Part shown: positions 19,644 to 27,689 of the stretch, piece by piece
Layout of the letters: the number at the start of each line of letters is the position of its first letter
Position numbering within the stretch: position 1 is the first letter of the stretch
From: Streptomyces sp. E2N166
GTDB taxonomy: Bacteria > Actinomycetota > Actinomycetes > Streptomycetales > Streptomycetaceae
Direction: 5' to 3'
DNA length: 51,309 nucleotides
Assembly (NCBI RefSeq): GCF_003671715.1
Contig: NZ_RAIF01000012.1
Span: 190,527-241,835 of the forward strand
Translations under genes and position numbers: made by a program
The notes under the pieces: model-generated
Databases searched by the model: none
The model's input: only the letters and a program-made list of their open reading frames with translations
What the model was told of the DNA's origin: nothing

Positions 19644-19671
19644 GAGGTCGGCCGCCCGGGGCCCGGCGGGG

Positions 19672-20100
19672 CTACTCGTAGTGCCGAGCCTCGAAGATGT
19701 TGCCGTCCGGATCGCCGAAGTAGAAGCTGCGCCGGGCCGGGCCTCGGGCGCCGTAGGAGTCGTACGACAGTTCCGAGACCGCGACGGCCTGCTCCTCGAG
19801 TCGGGCGCGCAGTGCCTCGAAGTCGTGCGGTGACAGCGACAGGCAGACGTGGTTGACGGGATGGCCCGCGCTGCCGTCGGCGCCGGGGACCATCCGCATG
19901 CGTTCCGCCAGGGAGTGTGGCGCCAGGTCGAGGATGGTCTCGTCGTTGAGGCGCACGGAGGGGAAGCTCACCGTCCCCGCGCTGTACTCGGCGACCCGCA
20001 GGGGCTCCAGCCCCAGGGTCTTCTCGTAGAAATGGGCGGCGGCGACCGGGTCGCGCACCCAGAGGACGACATGGTCGAGACGTGTCGTGTTGTGCGTCAT
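19672..20100 (-). CDS. VOC-family (glyoxalase/dioxygenase-like) protein
   Basis: The 142-residue protein is a single vicinal-oxygen-chelate domain of two beta-alpha-beta-beta-beta modules: LDHVVLWVRDPVAAAHFYEK at the start, VNHVCLSLS in the middle and FYFGDPDGNIFEARHY at the end. His, His and Glu at the usual metal positions are present. The function could be an isomerase, extradiol-like enzyme or resistance protein; the sequence does not decide. ATG 20100 is chosen over the upstream in-frame start because it begins just before the first strand. It converges on ogt and is divergent from psuG. Confidence 0.85.
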   Translation of the reverse strand: MTHNTTRLDHVVLWVRDPVAAAHFYEKTLGLEPLRVAEYSAGTVSFPSVRLNDETILDLAPHSLAERMRMVPGADGSAGHPVNHVCLSLSPHDFEALRARLEEQAVAVSELSYDSYGARGPARRSFYFGDPDGNIFEARHYE

Positions 20101-20221
20101 GGTCCCCAGGCTCGTGGTCTTCCCGGAGGGCCGCAAGACTCCTGCTGGGACCCTTGACGGGTTTGGCCCGCACCCCCGCCCGCCAGAGATGAGGGAGAAC
20201 CGACGGACAGGAGGCAGGCGC

Positions 20222-21130
20222 GTGATGCTGATGGTGTCGGAAGAGGTACGGGCCGCGATCGACGCGCGTCACCCCGTGGTGGCGCTGGAGTCCACGATCA
20301 TCGCGCACGGGCTGCCGCGCCCGCGCAATCTGCTGGTGGCGCGTGAGCTGGAGGAGACCGTACGGCAGGAGGGCGCCATACCGGCGACCATCGCCGTGCT
20401 GGACGGGCGGCCCCACGTCGGCCTGGACAAGGAGCAGCTGGAGCGGGTCGCGAACGAGGACGGCATCCGCAAGCTGGGCCACCGCGACCTGCCGCTCGCG
20501 GTGGCCGCCGGAGCGAGCGGGGCGACCACCGTCTCGGCGACCGCCCGGCTGGCGGCCCTGGCGGGCGTCCGGGTGTTCGCCACCGGCGGGCTGGGTGGCG
20601 TGCACCGGGAGTGGACGGTGACGCAGGACGAGTCGGCCGACCTCGGCCTGCTGGCACGCACCCGCATCACGGTGGTCTGCGCGGGCGTGAAGTCCATCCT
20701 GGACGTGCCGGCGACCCTGCAGCGGCTGGAGACGCTGGGTGTCGCGGTGGCCGGTTACGGTACGGACCGCTTCCCCGGCTTCTACCTGTCCGACTCGGGG
20801 CATCCGGTGGACTGGACGCTGGACACCCCGGAGCAGGTGGCGACGGTCATGCGGGCGCAGGACGCGCTCGGCGGACCGCGGTCCGCGCTCGTGGTCGCCC
20901 ATCCCGTCCCCGAGGAGGAGCAACTCGATCCCGTGCTGCACGCGCGGGTGCTCGCCGAAGCGCTGCGCGACTGCGAGGAGGCGGGGGTCACGGGCCAGGC
21001 GGTCACGCCGTTCCTGCTCGACTACCTGGTACGGCACACCGACGGGGCCTCGCTGAGCGCCAACCTGGCTGCGGTGCGCGCGAACGTTCGGCTGGCGGCC
21101 CGTGTCGCGACGGCCTGGGCCGAAGCGTGA
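20222..21130 (+). CDS. psuG: Pseudouridine-5'-phosphate glycosidase
   Basis: PsuG cleaves the C-C glycosidic bond of pseudouridine 5'-phosphate to uracil and ribose 5-phosphate. The 302-residue protein opens with the family block PVVALESTIIAHGLPRPRN and has KLGHRDLP, ATGGLGGVHR, CAGVKSILDVPATLQRLETL, GYGTDRFPGFYL and a final LDYLVRHTDGASLSANLAAV. AGGAGG seven bases before GTG 20222 supports that start; ATG 20225 is an alternative. It overlaps psuK by four bases (GTGA), so the two form a catabolic operon for modified nucleoside salvage. Confidence 0.95.
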   Translation: MMLMVSEEVRAAIDARHPVVALESTIIAHGLPRPRNLLVARELEETVRQEGAIPATIAVLDGRPHVGLDKEQLERVANEDGIRKLGHRDLPLAVAAGASGATTVSATARLAALAGVRVFATGGLGGVHREWTVTQDESADLGLLARTRITVVCAGVKSILDVPATLQRLETLGVAVAGYGTDRFPGFYLSDSGHPVDWTLDTPEQVATVMRAQDALGGPRSALVVAHPVPEEEQLDPVLHARVLAEALRDCEEAGVTGQAVTPFLLDYLVRHTDGASLSANLAAVRANVRLAARVATAWAEA

Positions 21131-22050
21131 CCACAGGGCCGGGAGGCGCGCTGCTGGTCGTCGGGGACGTCGTCACGGACGTCGTCGCCCGGCACCGGGG
21201 GCCGCTGGCCTCCGGCACGGACACGGCCGCCTCGATCCGCCGGCTGCCCGGTGGGGCGGGCGCCAACGTGGCGTGCTGGGCCGCGTACGGCGGGTGCCGG
21301 GACGTACGGCTGCGGGGGCGGGTCGGCACCGACGCGGCGGCCTGGCACGAGCGCGAGCTGGTGACCCGTGGTGTACGTCCTCTTCTGGTCGTCGACGAGG
21401 CGGCCCCGACGGGGACGGTGATCTGCCTGGTCGACACGGGCGCCTCGGCCGAGCGAACGTTCCTGACGGACAGCGGGGCGTCGCTGCGGCTCGGGCCCGA
21501 CGACTGGTCGGACACGCTGCTCGACGGCGTCGCCCGACTACACCTTTCGGGCTACCTCCTGTTCTCGAAGGTGAGCCGTGCCCTGGTGCCGGTCGCCCTG
21601 GCCGCGGCACGCGCGCGCGGGGTACCGGTCAGCCTGGACCCGGCGTCGGCCGGTTTCCTCACCGAGCTGGGCGTCGACCGCTTCCTGGACCTGATCGAGG
21701 GGGTGGACGTGCTGCTGCCCAGCCGGGACGAGGCGTGCCTGCTCACGGGGCTGCCCGACGCGGCGGACGCCGCGGCCAAGCTGAGCCGGCTCGTCCCGCT
21801 GGTTGTCGCCAAGCAGGGCGCAAAGGGGGCCTTCGTGGCCCGGTCCGGCAGCGTGTGCGCGCGTGTCCCCGCCACCCCGGCGTCGCCACGGGACAGTACG
21901 GGCGCCGGTGACGCCTTCACCGGCGCGTTCCTCGCCGCACTGCTCGCGGGCGCGGAGCCCGAGGAGGCGACGGCCTCGGGGTGCCGGGCGGGAGCGCGGG
22001 CGGTCGAACGGGTGGGCGGGAGGCCTCCGCGGGCGACGGACCGGCCGTAG
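21127..22050 (+). CDS. psuK: PfkB-family pseudouridine kinase
   Basis: PsuK phosphorylates pseudouridine for PsuG. The 307-residue PfkB/ribokinase-fold protein has the N-terminal GDVVTDVVARH, RRLPGGAGANVACWAAY, and the C-terminal signature DSTGAGDAFTGAFLAALL containing the catalytic Asp and anion hole. Coupling to psuG (overlap GTGA) is the main evidence for the substrate; by sequence alone it is a general PfkB sugar kinase. The N-terminal kinase domain stands alone; there is no helix-turn-helix extension as in some PsuK proteins. Confidence 0.9.
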   Translation: MTTGPGGALLVVGDVVTDVVARHRGPLASGTDTAASIRRLPGGAGANVACWAAYGGCRDVRLRGRVGTDAAAWHERELVTRGVRPLLVVDEAAPTGTVICLVDTGASAERTFLTDSGASLRLGPDDWSDTLLDGVARLHLSGYLLFSKVSRALVPVALAAARARGVPVSLDPASAGFLTELGVDRFLDLIEGVDVLLPSRDEACLLTGLPDAADAAAKLSRLVPLVVAKQGAKGAFVARSGSVCARVPATPASPRDSTGAGDAFTGAFLAALLAGAEPEEATASGCRAGARAVERVGGRPPRATDRP

Positions 22051-22114
22051 GCAGGTATGGGGGACGCTGGTGTCGGCCGGGGGAGACGTCCCGGGCCGGC
22101 CGGGGCCCGCTCCC

Positions 22115-22909
22115 CTACGCCTTGCGGCCCCACGCCGAGATCATCGGAGCCGTCGCGAGGTCCATCCCGCCGGACGCGACGTTCGCGAGGTGGCGGTCGA
22201 TGTCCTCGTGGCCGGCTACTCCGGCGGCGACCAGCTGGTCGCGGACCTGACGGACCGTCGCGGACTCCAGGGCGGCGCACGCGGGTGAGGTGACCGGGAA
22301 GTAGGCATCGGCCTCCACGTGGCGCAGCCCGGCCTCCCGGAGCAGACGCGGGAGCCGGCGGCCGTAGGAGAGATCGGCGCCGCGACGGGCCAGCAGTTGG
22401 CGGAAGCCGTGCCGCAGCCGGTTCGCCAGCTGCTGCTCGGGACCGTGCTCGTCGGGACAGAGCAGGGGCTGCAGCGCGGGGTCGGCGTCCTCGACCAGGA
22501 GGCGGCCGCCGGGACGCAGGGCCTTGACCATCGAGTGCAACGCCCTTTCCCGGTCCGGGACATGGACAAGCACGAGCCGGGCGTGCACCAGGTCGAACCC
22601 CTCCCCCGGCGGGTCCTCGGCGCCCACGTCGTGCACGCGCACCTCGACCGGAGGCCGGCCGGCCGGAGCGATCCGAGAGGTGTCGATGTCGGTCGCGAGG
22701 ACCCTGCCGGTCGGTCCCACCCTCTTGGCCAGCCAGGACACCACCGAGGTGCCTCCGGCCCCGACCTCCCAGCAGCGCCAGCCGGGTCCGGCGCCGAGCG
22801 CTTGGAGGTGCCGGAACGTCGTGGGGTCGAAGAGGGTGGCGAAGGCCTCGAAGCGCTCCGCCGCCTCGGCCTGCCGGTTGTCGAGGAGGTGTCCGTCGGT
22901 TCGCGTCAT
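22115..22909 (-). CDS. Class I SAM-dependent methyltransferase
   Basis: The 264-residue protein has motif I WRCWEVGAGGTSVVSWLA, the acidic end of beta-2 VLATDIDT, motif II FDLVHARLVLVHVPDRERAL and motif III ALRPGGRLLVED. The substrate is not predictable; similar Streptomyces proteins are annotated only as methyltransferases. ATG 22909 is chosen because it starts MTRTDGHLLDNRQAEAAERF, the family N-terminus. GATGAT lies six bases upstream, so a leaderless message is possible. An in-frame extension upstream is open but resembles no methyltransferase N-terminus. Confidence 0.85.
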   Translation of the reverse strand: MTRTDGHLLDNRQAEAAERFEAFATLFDPTTFRHLQALGAGPGWRCWEVGAGGTSVVSWLAKRVGPTGRVLATDIDTSRIAPAGRPPVEVRVHDVGAEDPPGEGFDLVHARLVLVHVPDRERALHSMVKALRPGGRLLVEDADPALQPLLCPDEHGPEQQLANRLRHGFRQLLARRGADLSYGRRLPRLLREAGLRHVEADAYFPVTSPACAALESATVRQVRDQLVAAGVAGHEDIDRHLANVASGGMDLATAPMISAWGRKA

Positions 22910-23216
22910 GCGGCGATCATCCCAGTTGTCCGGCTTGCCTGAAGCGGTCGACGCTCCGGCGCGGCGGCCCTCGGACATGCGGAAGATCAGCGCCTGGGCC
23001 GTGATCGTCGCGGTACCCACGATGGTCTGCGGGGTGTACGGCTGGACTTCGACCACATGCCCGAGCCGCGCCGGCGGTACCGCTACGGCCTGGTCATCGG
23101 TGTAGCCGTCGCGTGCCCGGCGCCGCACCGGGGCTTGCGGCGCAACGGCCGGCTCCGGCCGCGGGCCGGGCCGCTCAGGCCGAGAAGCTCATGGTCTGCC
23201 GTGGCGCGCCCCCGCG
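22910..23216. other. Intergenic stretch of 307 bases, no gene supported
   Basis: On the minus strand a stretch reads HVVEVQPYTPQTIVGTATIT and further residues in frame with the methyltransferase. It looks mildly coding but matches no family that could be named and has no start with a ribosome site. It may be a relic. Confidence 0.4.
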
Positions 23217-23849
23217 TCAGCCGTTCCACGCGGGATGCCGTGGATCGTCGGCGCGCACGAGGACGTCGGCGGTGCCGGAGGGGTCGGTCTCGTCCTCGTA
23301 GCGCTCGAAGGCGGGCAGCGTCCAGTGCTCGGCCTCGGGGGTCCGGCGGCGCAGTGCGCCGGGGCCGAGGACCAGATGGACGCTCAGATCGAGGGGGAAC
23401 CAGTGGCGCAGCAGGAAGGGGCCGTGCAGCAGCAGGGCGCCGCCGGGTGGGAGGCGGACGTAGGAACTGCGGGTGGCGCGGTCGGTGACCGGGTCCCACA
23501 GGTCGGGCAGAACGCGCCCGTCGCCACCGGGCCCGAGGGGGTCGAAGACCTCGCGCCACAGAGCGCCGGTGTCGTGCCAGCCGTTGTAGTAGGACTCCAC
23601 GTCCTGATGCCCGTACTCGAGGCGGAGGGAAGCGGGGCGCAGGAAGCCCTCCGCCCCGACGACGAGGGAGGGACGGCCGCGCACGCGCAGCGCCTCGGAG
23701 ACCCGCTCCGCGAGGTCGCCGGGGCGGGCTGCCGGGGCACCGTCGAAGGCGACGCGCGGCCAGGCGCTGCCGTCGGCGGGTTCGAGGTCGAGCAGACGCT
23801 CGGCGAGCAGGTCGCCGAGCCTGTCCCAGGTGATCGCTTCCAGTCGCAC
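23217..23849 (-). CDS. Uridine-kinase-like protein with degenerate P-loop
   Basis: The 210-residue protein follows the fold of the uridine/nucleoside kinase family: a central AFDGAPAARPGDLAERVSEA where the P-loop should be, RPSLVVGAEGFLRPASLRLE, the conserved HQDVESYYNGWHD, DPLGPGGDGR and PGGALLLHGPFLL, and a C-terminal RRTPEAEHWTLPAFERYEDE. The loop reads GAPAARPG and lacks the Gly-Lys-Ser/Thr that binds phosphate. ATP use is therefore doubtful or reworked. GTG 23849 fits the N-terminus VRLEAITWDRL. It may be a regulator or a kinase with altered nucleotide binding. Confidence 0.75.
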   Translation of the reverse strand: MRLEAITWDRLGDLLAERLLDLEPADGSAWPRVAFDGAPAARPGDLAERVSEALRVRGRPSLVVGAEGFLRPASLRLEYGHQDVESYYNGWHDTGALWREVFDPLGPGGDGRVLPDLWDPVTDRATRSSYVRLPPGGALLLHGPFLLRHWFPLDLSVHLVLGPGALRRRTPEAEHWTLPAFERYEDETDPSGTADVLVRADDPRHPAWNG

Positions 23850-24012
23850 CTGCCCATGATGCGTCAGCCACCGGTCCGCCCGCCTGGACGCTCGCGCATG
23901 CGCTCGCGCCGGTCGGCCATGGTCACCGTGCCCGTGCGGAGGTTGACTTGGGGTGATCGATGGCCGACGGTGCCGAGCGGGCATCGACGCGACGGGCGGG
24001 AGCTGACGCGAC

Positions 24013-24492
24013 ATGATCGACGGACCGTACTTCGTACTGACAGTGCTGGGTGTGCTCGGGACCGGTCTGACGGCCGGCGCCTTCTGCGCGTTCTCGACCT
24101 TCGTCATGCGGGGGCTCGCGGCGCTGCCGCCCGCGCAGGGGGTCGCCGCGATGAACGCGATCAACACGGCCGCGGTGCGGCCGCCCTTCATGCTCGTCTT
24201 CCTGGGGACGGCGGTGCTGACCGCGGTGATCGCCGTGGTGACGTTGGCGCTGTGGCCGGACGGGGCCGCGGTGCAGCTGCTGCTGGGCAGCGCGCTGCAC
24301 CTGTTCGGGTCGTTCGGGGTGACCGCGGCCGCCAATGTGCCGCGCAACACCGCGCTGCTCCGGCTGGAGCCGGGTACCGCCGAGGCGGCCGCCCAGTGGC
24401 CCTCGTACGTGCGCGAGTGGACGGCGTGGAACCACGTACGCACGGTCGCCTCGGCCGCGGCGGCGGTGGCGTACGTGCTGGCCCTCGCCTGA
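24013..24492 (+). CDS. DUF1772 / anthrone oxygenase-like membrane protein
   Basis: The 159-residue protein has four membrane helices and the DUF1772 pattern: GTGLTAGAFCAFSTFVMRGL in helix 1, VAAMNAINTAAVRPPFMLVF before helix 2, and NVPRNTALLRLEP with WNHVRTVAS before helix 4. Fungal relatives include anthrone oxygenases. Bacterial ones are uncharacterised, and there is no polyketide cluster here, so that activity should not be assumed. It is transcribed away from the uridine-kinase-like gene. Confidence 0.82.
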   Translation: MIDGPYFVLTVLGVLGTGLTAGAFCAFSTFVMRGLAALPPAQGVAAMNAINTAAVRPPFMLVFLGTAVLTAVIAVVTLALWPDGAAVQLLLGSALHLFGSFGVTAAANVPRNTALLRLEPGTAEAAAQWPSYVREWTAWNHVRTVASAAAAVAYVLALA

Positions 24493-24657
24493 CGGGGCGC
24501 CCCCGCCTCGCCCCGGGGCGGCGCCGCCAACGGCCGGGACACCGTTGGCGCGGAGCCGTCCGGCGCTCTGCGCGCGGGCCGGGCGGGACGTATCGTGGGC
24601 CGGAAGAGCGCCGCCCCACGGCGCACGGCCTGCCACCCGCACGCGAGGAAGACGGCC

Positions 24658-26148
24658 ATGGCCGATCCCAAGGGTTTTCTGACCACGCCCCGCGAGGAGT
24701 GGCCCCGCAGGCCCGCCGAGGAACGGGTCCGGGACTGGCACGAGGTCTACGTCCCGGGGGCGCTGCTGCCGATCATCGGCGACCAGGCCGACCGCTGTAT
24801 GGACTGCGGCGTCCCCTTCTGCCACGAAGCCTGCCCGCTCGGCAACCTGATCCCGGAGTGGAACGACCTGGTCTCCCGGGCGGACTGGAGGGCGGCGAGC
24901 GAGCGGCTGCACGCCACGAACAACTTCCCCGAGTTCACCGGCCGGTTGTGCCCGGCACCGTGCGAGGCCGGCTGTGTGCTCGCCATCAACCAGCCGGCCG
25001 TCACCATCAAGAACGTCGAGTGCGCGATCGCCGACAAGGCCTGGGAGGAGGGTTTCGCCCCGCCGTGCCCGCCGGACCGGCTGTCCGGGCGGACGGTGGC
25101 GGTGGTCGGTTCGGGGCCCACCGGGCTCGCGGCGGCGCAGCAGCTGACCCGGGCCGGGCACACGGTCGCGGTCTACGAGCGGGACGACCGGATCGGGGGG
25201 CTGATGCGGTACGGGATCCCCGAGTTCAAGATGGAGAAACGGCACCTGGAGCGGCGCGTCGGCCAGATGCGGGCCGAGGGGACGAAGTTCCGTACGTCGA
25301 CGGCGGTCGGGCGGGACGTGGCCACCCGCGAGTTGCGGGCCCGCCACGACGCCGTGGTGATCGCCACCGGCGCGACCGCGTGGCGGGAACTGGCGGTGCC
25401 CGGCCGCGAGCTGGCCGGTGTCCATCAGGCGATGGAGTACCTGCCGCTGGCCAACCGGGTGTGCGAGGGCGACCTGGAACGCTCCCCGCTGTCGGCCGCC
25501 GGCCTGCACGTCGTCATCGTCGGCGGTGGCGACACGGGTGCGGACTGTCTCGGTACCGCGGTGCGGGAGGGGGCCGCGTCCGTGACCCAACTGGACATCT
25601 ACGCGCAGCCCGGCGGGGACCGCGACGAGGAGGCCGAGCCCTGGCCGACGTATCCGCGGCTGTACCGGCTGTCGGCCGCGCACGAGGAGGCACGTGACCT
25701 GCGGTCCGCGCCCGCGGCGGACGCCGACGCGCGGCTCTTCGCCGCGTCCACGCTCCGACTCACCGGTGACTCGCAGGGGCATGTGCGGTCGCTGCATCTG
25801 GTCGGTGTGGACGCCGGGCGCCGTCCGCTGCCCGGCACCGAACGGTCGCTCCGCGCGGACCTCGTCCTCCTCGCCCTGGGCTTTTGCGGACCGGACCGGG
25901 AGGACGGGCTCGTCGAGGGGCTGGGGCTGGAACTGGAGCCCCGTGGCACGATCGCCCGGGACCGGGGCTTCGCGACCAACGTCCCGGGTGTGTTCGCCGC
26001 CGGGGACGCGGCACGCGGGCAGTCGCTGATCGTGTGGGCCATCGCGGAGGGCCGGGCGGTGGCGGCGGCCGTCGACCGTCACCTGTCGGGCGGCAGCACG
26101 AGGCTGCCGGCGCCGGTCGGTCCGTACGACCGGCCGATGACGGTCTGA
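24658..26148 (+). CDS. GltD-like FAD/NADPH oxidoreductase (glutamate synthase small-subunit type)
   Basis: The 496-residue protein has an N-terminal 4Fe-4S segment (CMDCGVPFCHEACPLGN and GRLCPAPCEAGCVL), an FAD-binding VAVVGSGPTGLAAA, an NAD(P)H-binding HVVIVGGGDTGADCLGTA and a C-terminal FAD segment TNVPGVFAAGDAARGQSLIV. This is the layout of the glutamate synthase beta subunit, which passes electrons from NADPH to GltB. No gltB is adjacent, so it may feed another acceptor or assist a distant GltB. ATG 24658, after GAGGAAG, begins the typical MADPKGF. Confidence 0.9.
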   Translation: MADPKGFLTTPREEWPRRPAEERVRDWHEVYVPGALLPIIGDQADRCMDCGVPFCHEACPLGNLIPEWNDLVSRADWRAASERLHATNNFPEFTGRLCPAPCEAGCVLAINQPAVTIKNVECAIADKAWEEGFAPPCPPDRLSGRTVAVVGSGPTGLAAAQQLTRAGHTVAVYERDDRIGGLMRYGIPEFKMEKRHLERRVGQMRAEGTKFRTSTAVGRDVATRELRARHDAVVIATGATAWRELAVPGRELAGVHQAMEYLPLANRVCEGDLERSPLSAAGLHVVIVGGGDTGADCLGTAVREGAASVTQLDIYAQPGGDRDEEAEPWPTYPRLYRLSAAHEEARDLRSAPAADADARLFAASTLRLTGDSQGHVRSLHLVGVDAGRRPLPGTERSLRADLVLLALGFCGPDREDGLVEGLGLELEPRGTIARDRGFATNVPGVFAAGDAARGQSLIVWAIAEGRAVAAAVDRHLSGGSTRLPAPVGPYDRPMTV

Positions 26149-26320
26149 ACACACCCACCACCGCCCGGCCGGGCGTCGATCGGATCACGGCGGTTTACTG
26201 GTCACGGGTCACGCCCGGGTCACGGCCTACGTTTCACTGCTCACGGATGTCGAGTGTTCGCAATTGGTGATCAACTCAGTGCCAAACAGCTTAGGAACAA
26301 CAATCAACAGGGCGCACGAC
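26149..26320. repeat. Convergent intergenic region with TCACG repeats
   Basis: Between the converging GltD-like and DUF397 genes, TCACG occurs at 26185, 26202, 26209, 26220 and 26241. Three copies share GGTCACG, and two of these start 11 bases apart (26207 and 26218), the spacing of direct-repeat operators such as PHO boxes. A short palindrome CGCCCGGCCGGGCG near 26162 may end the GltD-like transcript. No gene is visible. Confidence 0.5.
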
Positions 26321-26596
26321 TCAGGACAGCAGGAAGTCCGCCTCTCCCGCCTTGGCTCCCTCGATGAAGGCCGTCATCTCGGCGGAGGTGTAGATCAGCG
26401 CGGGGCCGTCGGGGTCGGTGGACTGACGTACCGCGATCCGGCCGTCGGCAAGCTTCATCGCTTCCAGGCAGTTGCCCCCGTTGCCGCCGCTCCACGGCTT
26501 GTGCCAGCCCTCGCTGCCCAGCTCACGGGCGGGCATGCCGTTGTAGATCCGCTCGCTGCGGTTCCGTGGCGAGCGCTGGGGTTTGACGCGATTCAT
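26321..26596 (-). CDS. DUF397-domain protein
   Basis: The 91-residue protein carries the DUF397 core: WSGGNGGNCLEAMKLADGRI, then VRQSTDPDGPALIYTSAEM. Such proteins are nearly always encoded beside a Scr1/DUF5753-type XRE regulator in Streptomyces and are proposed to act with it as a toxin/antitoxin-like or developmental pair (the BldB/WhiJ-type paradigm). Its ATG abuts the regulator's stop codon with no gap (TGAATG), so the two are translationally coupled. Confidence 0.9.
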   Translation of the reverse strand: MNRVKPQRSPRNRSERIYNGMPARELGSEGWHKPWSGGNGGNCLEAMKLADGRIAVRQSTDPDGPALIYTSAEMTAFIEGAKAGEADFLLS

Positions 26597-27457
26597 TCAC
26601 AGCTCCTTGCGGAGATCCCGGAGGATCTCCTTCGTGCGATGTGCCGTGGCGGCCTGCGCCGCCATGCGGTCCATGACCTCGAGGTGGGTCGCCACCTCGG
26701 CACGCGCGTCGAGGTAGACGGCGCCGGTCAGGTACTCGCTGTAGACCATGTCCGGCAGTTCCGGCATGGCGAATCGGAACAGCACGAAGGGCCCGTACGT
26801 GCCCGGGTGCGGCCCGTTCGCGAACGGGGCGACCTGCAGCGTCACATTGGGCAGCTTCGTCGCCTCGAGCAGCCTGTCGATCTGGGCACGCATCACCTCC
26901 GGCCCTCCGACGGGGCGGCGCAGCGCGGTCTCGTCCATGACGACCCACAGCCTGGGGGCGTCCTTGCGGGTGAGCAGTTCCTGGCGTCGCATGCGCAGGT
27001 CGACGTGGCGCTCGATGTCTTCGGGCCGGGTCTGCCCGATGGCTCCCGAGCGGAGCACCCCGCGCGCGTAGTCCTCGGTCTGCAGCACTCCGGGGACGAA
27101 GTGGGGCTCGTAGGAGCGGATCAGGACGGCCGCGCCCTCCAGGCTGACGTACATCGAGAACCAGCCCGGCAGGATGTCGTGGAAGCGCTGCCACCATCCG
27201 GGCTTGTTGGCGTCCTCGGCCAGCCGGACGAAGGCGTCGGCCTCGTCGTCTCCGATGCCGTATGCCTTCAGCAGGAGCTGGAGGTACGGGATCTTGAAGG
27301 CGACCTCGGCCATCTCCATGCGGCGGACCGTGGCGGGGGCGACGCGCAGGATGCGGGCGGCTTCCTCGCGCTTGAGACCGGCGCGCTCCCGGAGGTCCAG
27401 CAGGCGCCGGCCGAGGACGACCTGGCCGACCGTCGGCGCGGACCGCGGCTCGCTCAC
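26597..27457 (-). CDS. XRE regulator with DUF5753 (Scr1/WhiJ-like) domain
   Basis: The 286-residue regulator has an N-terminal helix-turn-helix (LGRRLLDLRERAGLKREEAA, RILRVAPATVRRME) and the DUF5753 ligand- or partner-binding domain (FVPGVLQTEDYARGVLRSG, RRQELLTRKDAPRLWVVMDE, LRRPVGG, LQVAPFANGPHPGTYGPFVL, YSEYLTGAVYLD). GTG 27457 is preceded by a perfect AGGAGG. It is coupled to the DUF397 gene and divergent from the anti-sigma-like ATPase gene, the standard three-gene module. The inverted repeat at 27629-27649 is a likely binding site. Confidence 0.92.
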   Translation of the reverse strand: MSEPRSAPTVGQVVLGRRLLDLRERAGLKREEAARILRVAPATVRRMEMAEVAFKIPYLQLLLKAYGIGDDEADAFVRLAEDANKPGWWQRFHDILPGWFSMYVSLEGAAVLIRSYEPHFVPGVLQTEDYARGVLRSGAIGQTRPEDIERHVDLRMRRQELLTRKDAPRLWVVMDETALRRPVGGPEVMRAQIDRLLEATKLPNVTLQVAPFANGPHPGTYGPFVLFRFAMPELPDMVYSEYLTGAVYLDARAEVATHLEVMDRMAAQAATAHRTKEILRDLRKEL

Positions 27458-27628
27458 CGCCCACCTCCTGAAGAGTCCCGAAGAGTCCCTGTGCCCTTGT
27501 GCGGACAGCCCGGCGGCGCCATTCGAAGACCTGTTCGAAAGCCTGGGCAGGCTTTCGGTGATCTGAAGTGGCGCCGCTCGACGTGCTGTTGCGAGCAGTG
27601 TGCCACGGCCGTCCAGACCGTCACACAG

Positions 27629-27649
27629 CACTCTGCATTTTTCAGAGTG
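27629..27649. promoter_or_regulatory. Operator candidate: perfect inverted repeat CACTCTG
   Basis: CACTCTG (27629-27635), a seven-base T-rich spacer and CAGAGTG (27643-27649) form a perfect inverted repeat five bases upstream of the ATPase-gene -35 element, between the divergent regulator and ATPase genes. A helix-turn-helix dimer bound here could control both. Confidence 0.6.
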
Positions 27650-27653
27650 ACTC

Positions 27654-27682
27654 TTGCCAAGTGTTCACGGCGGGGCGATAGT
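27654..27682 (+). promoter_or_regulatory. Promoter of the ATPase gene, leaderless
   Basis: TTGCCA (27654-27659) and GATAGT (27677-27682) have a 17-base spacer. Seven bases then lead to GTG 27690, so translation probably starts at the transcript's 5' end. Confidence 0.65.
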
Positions 27683-27689
27683 GGCAAGC

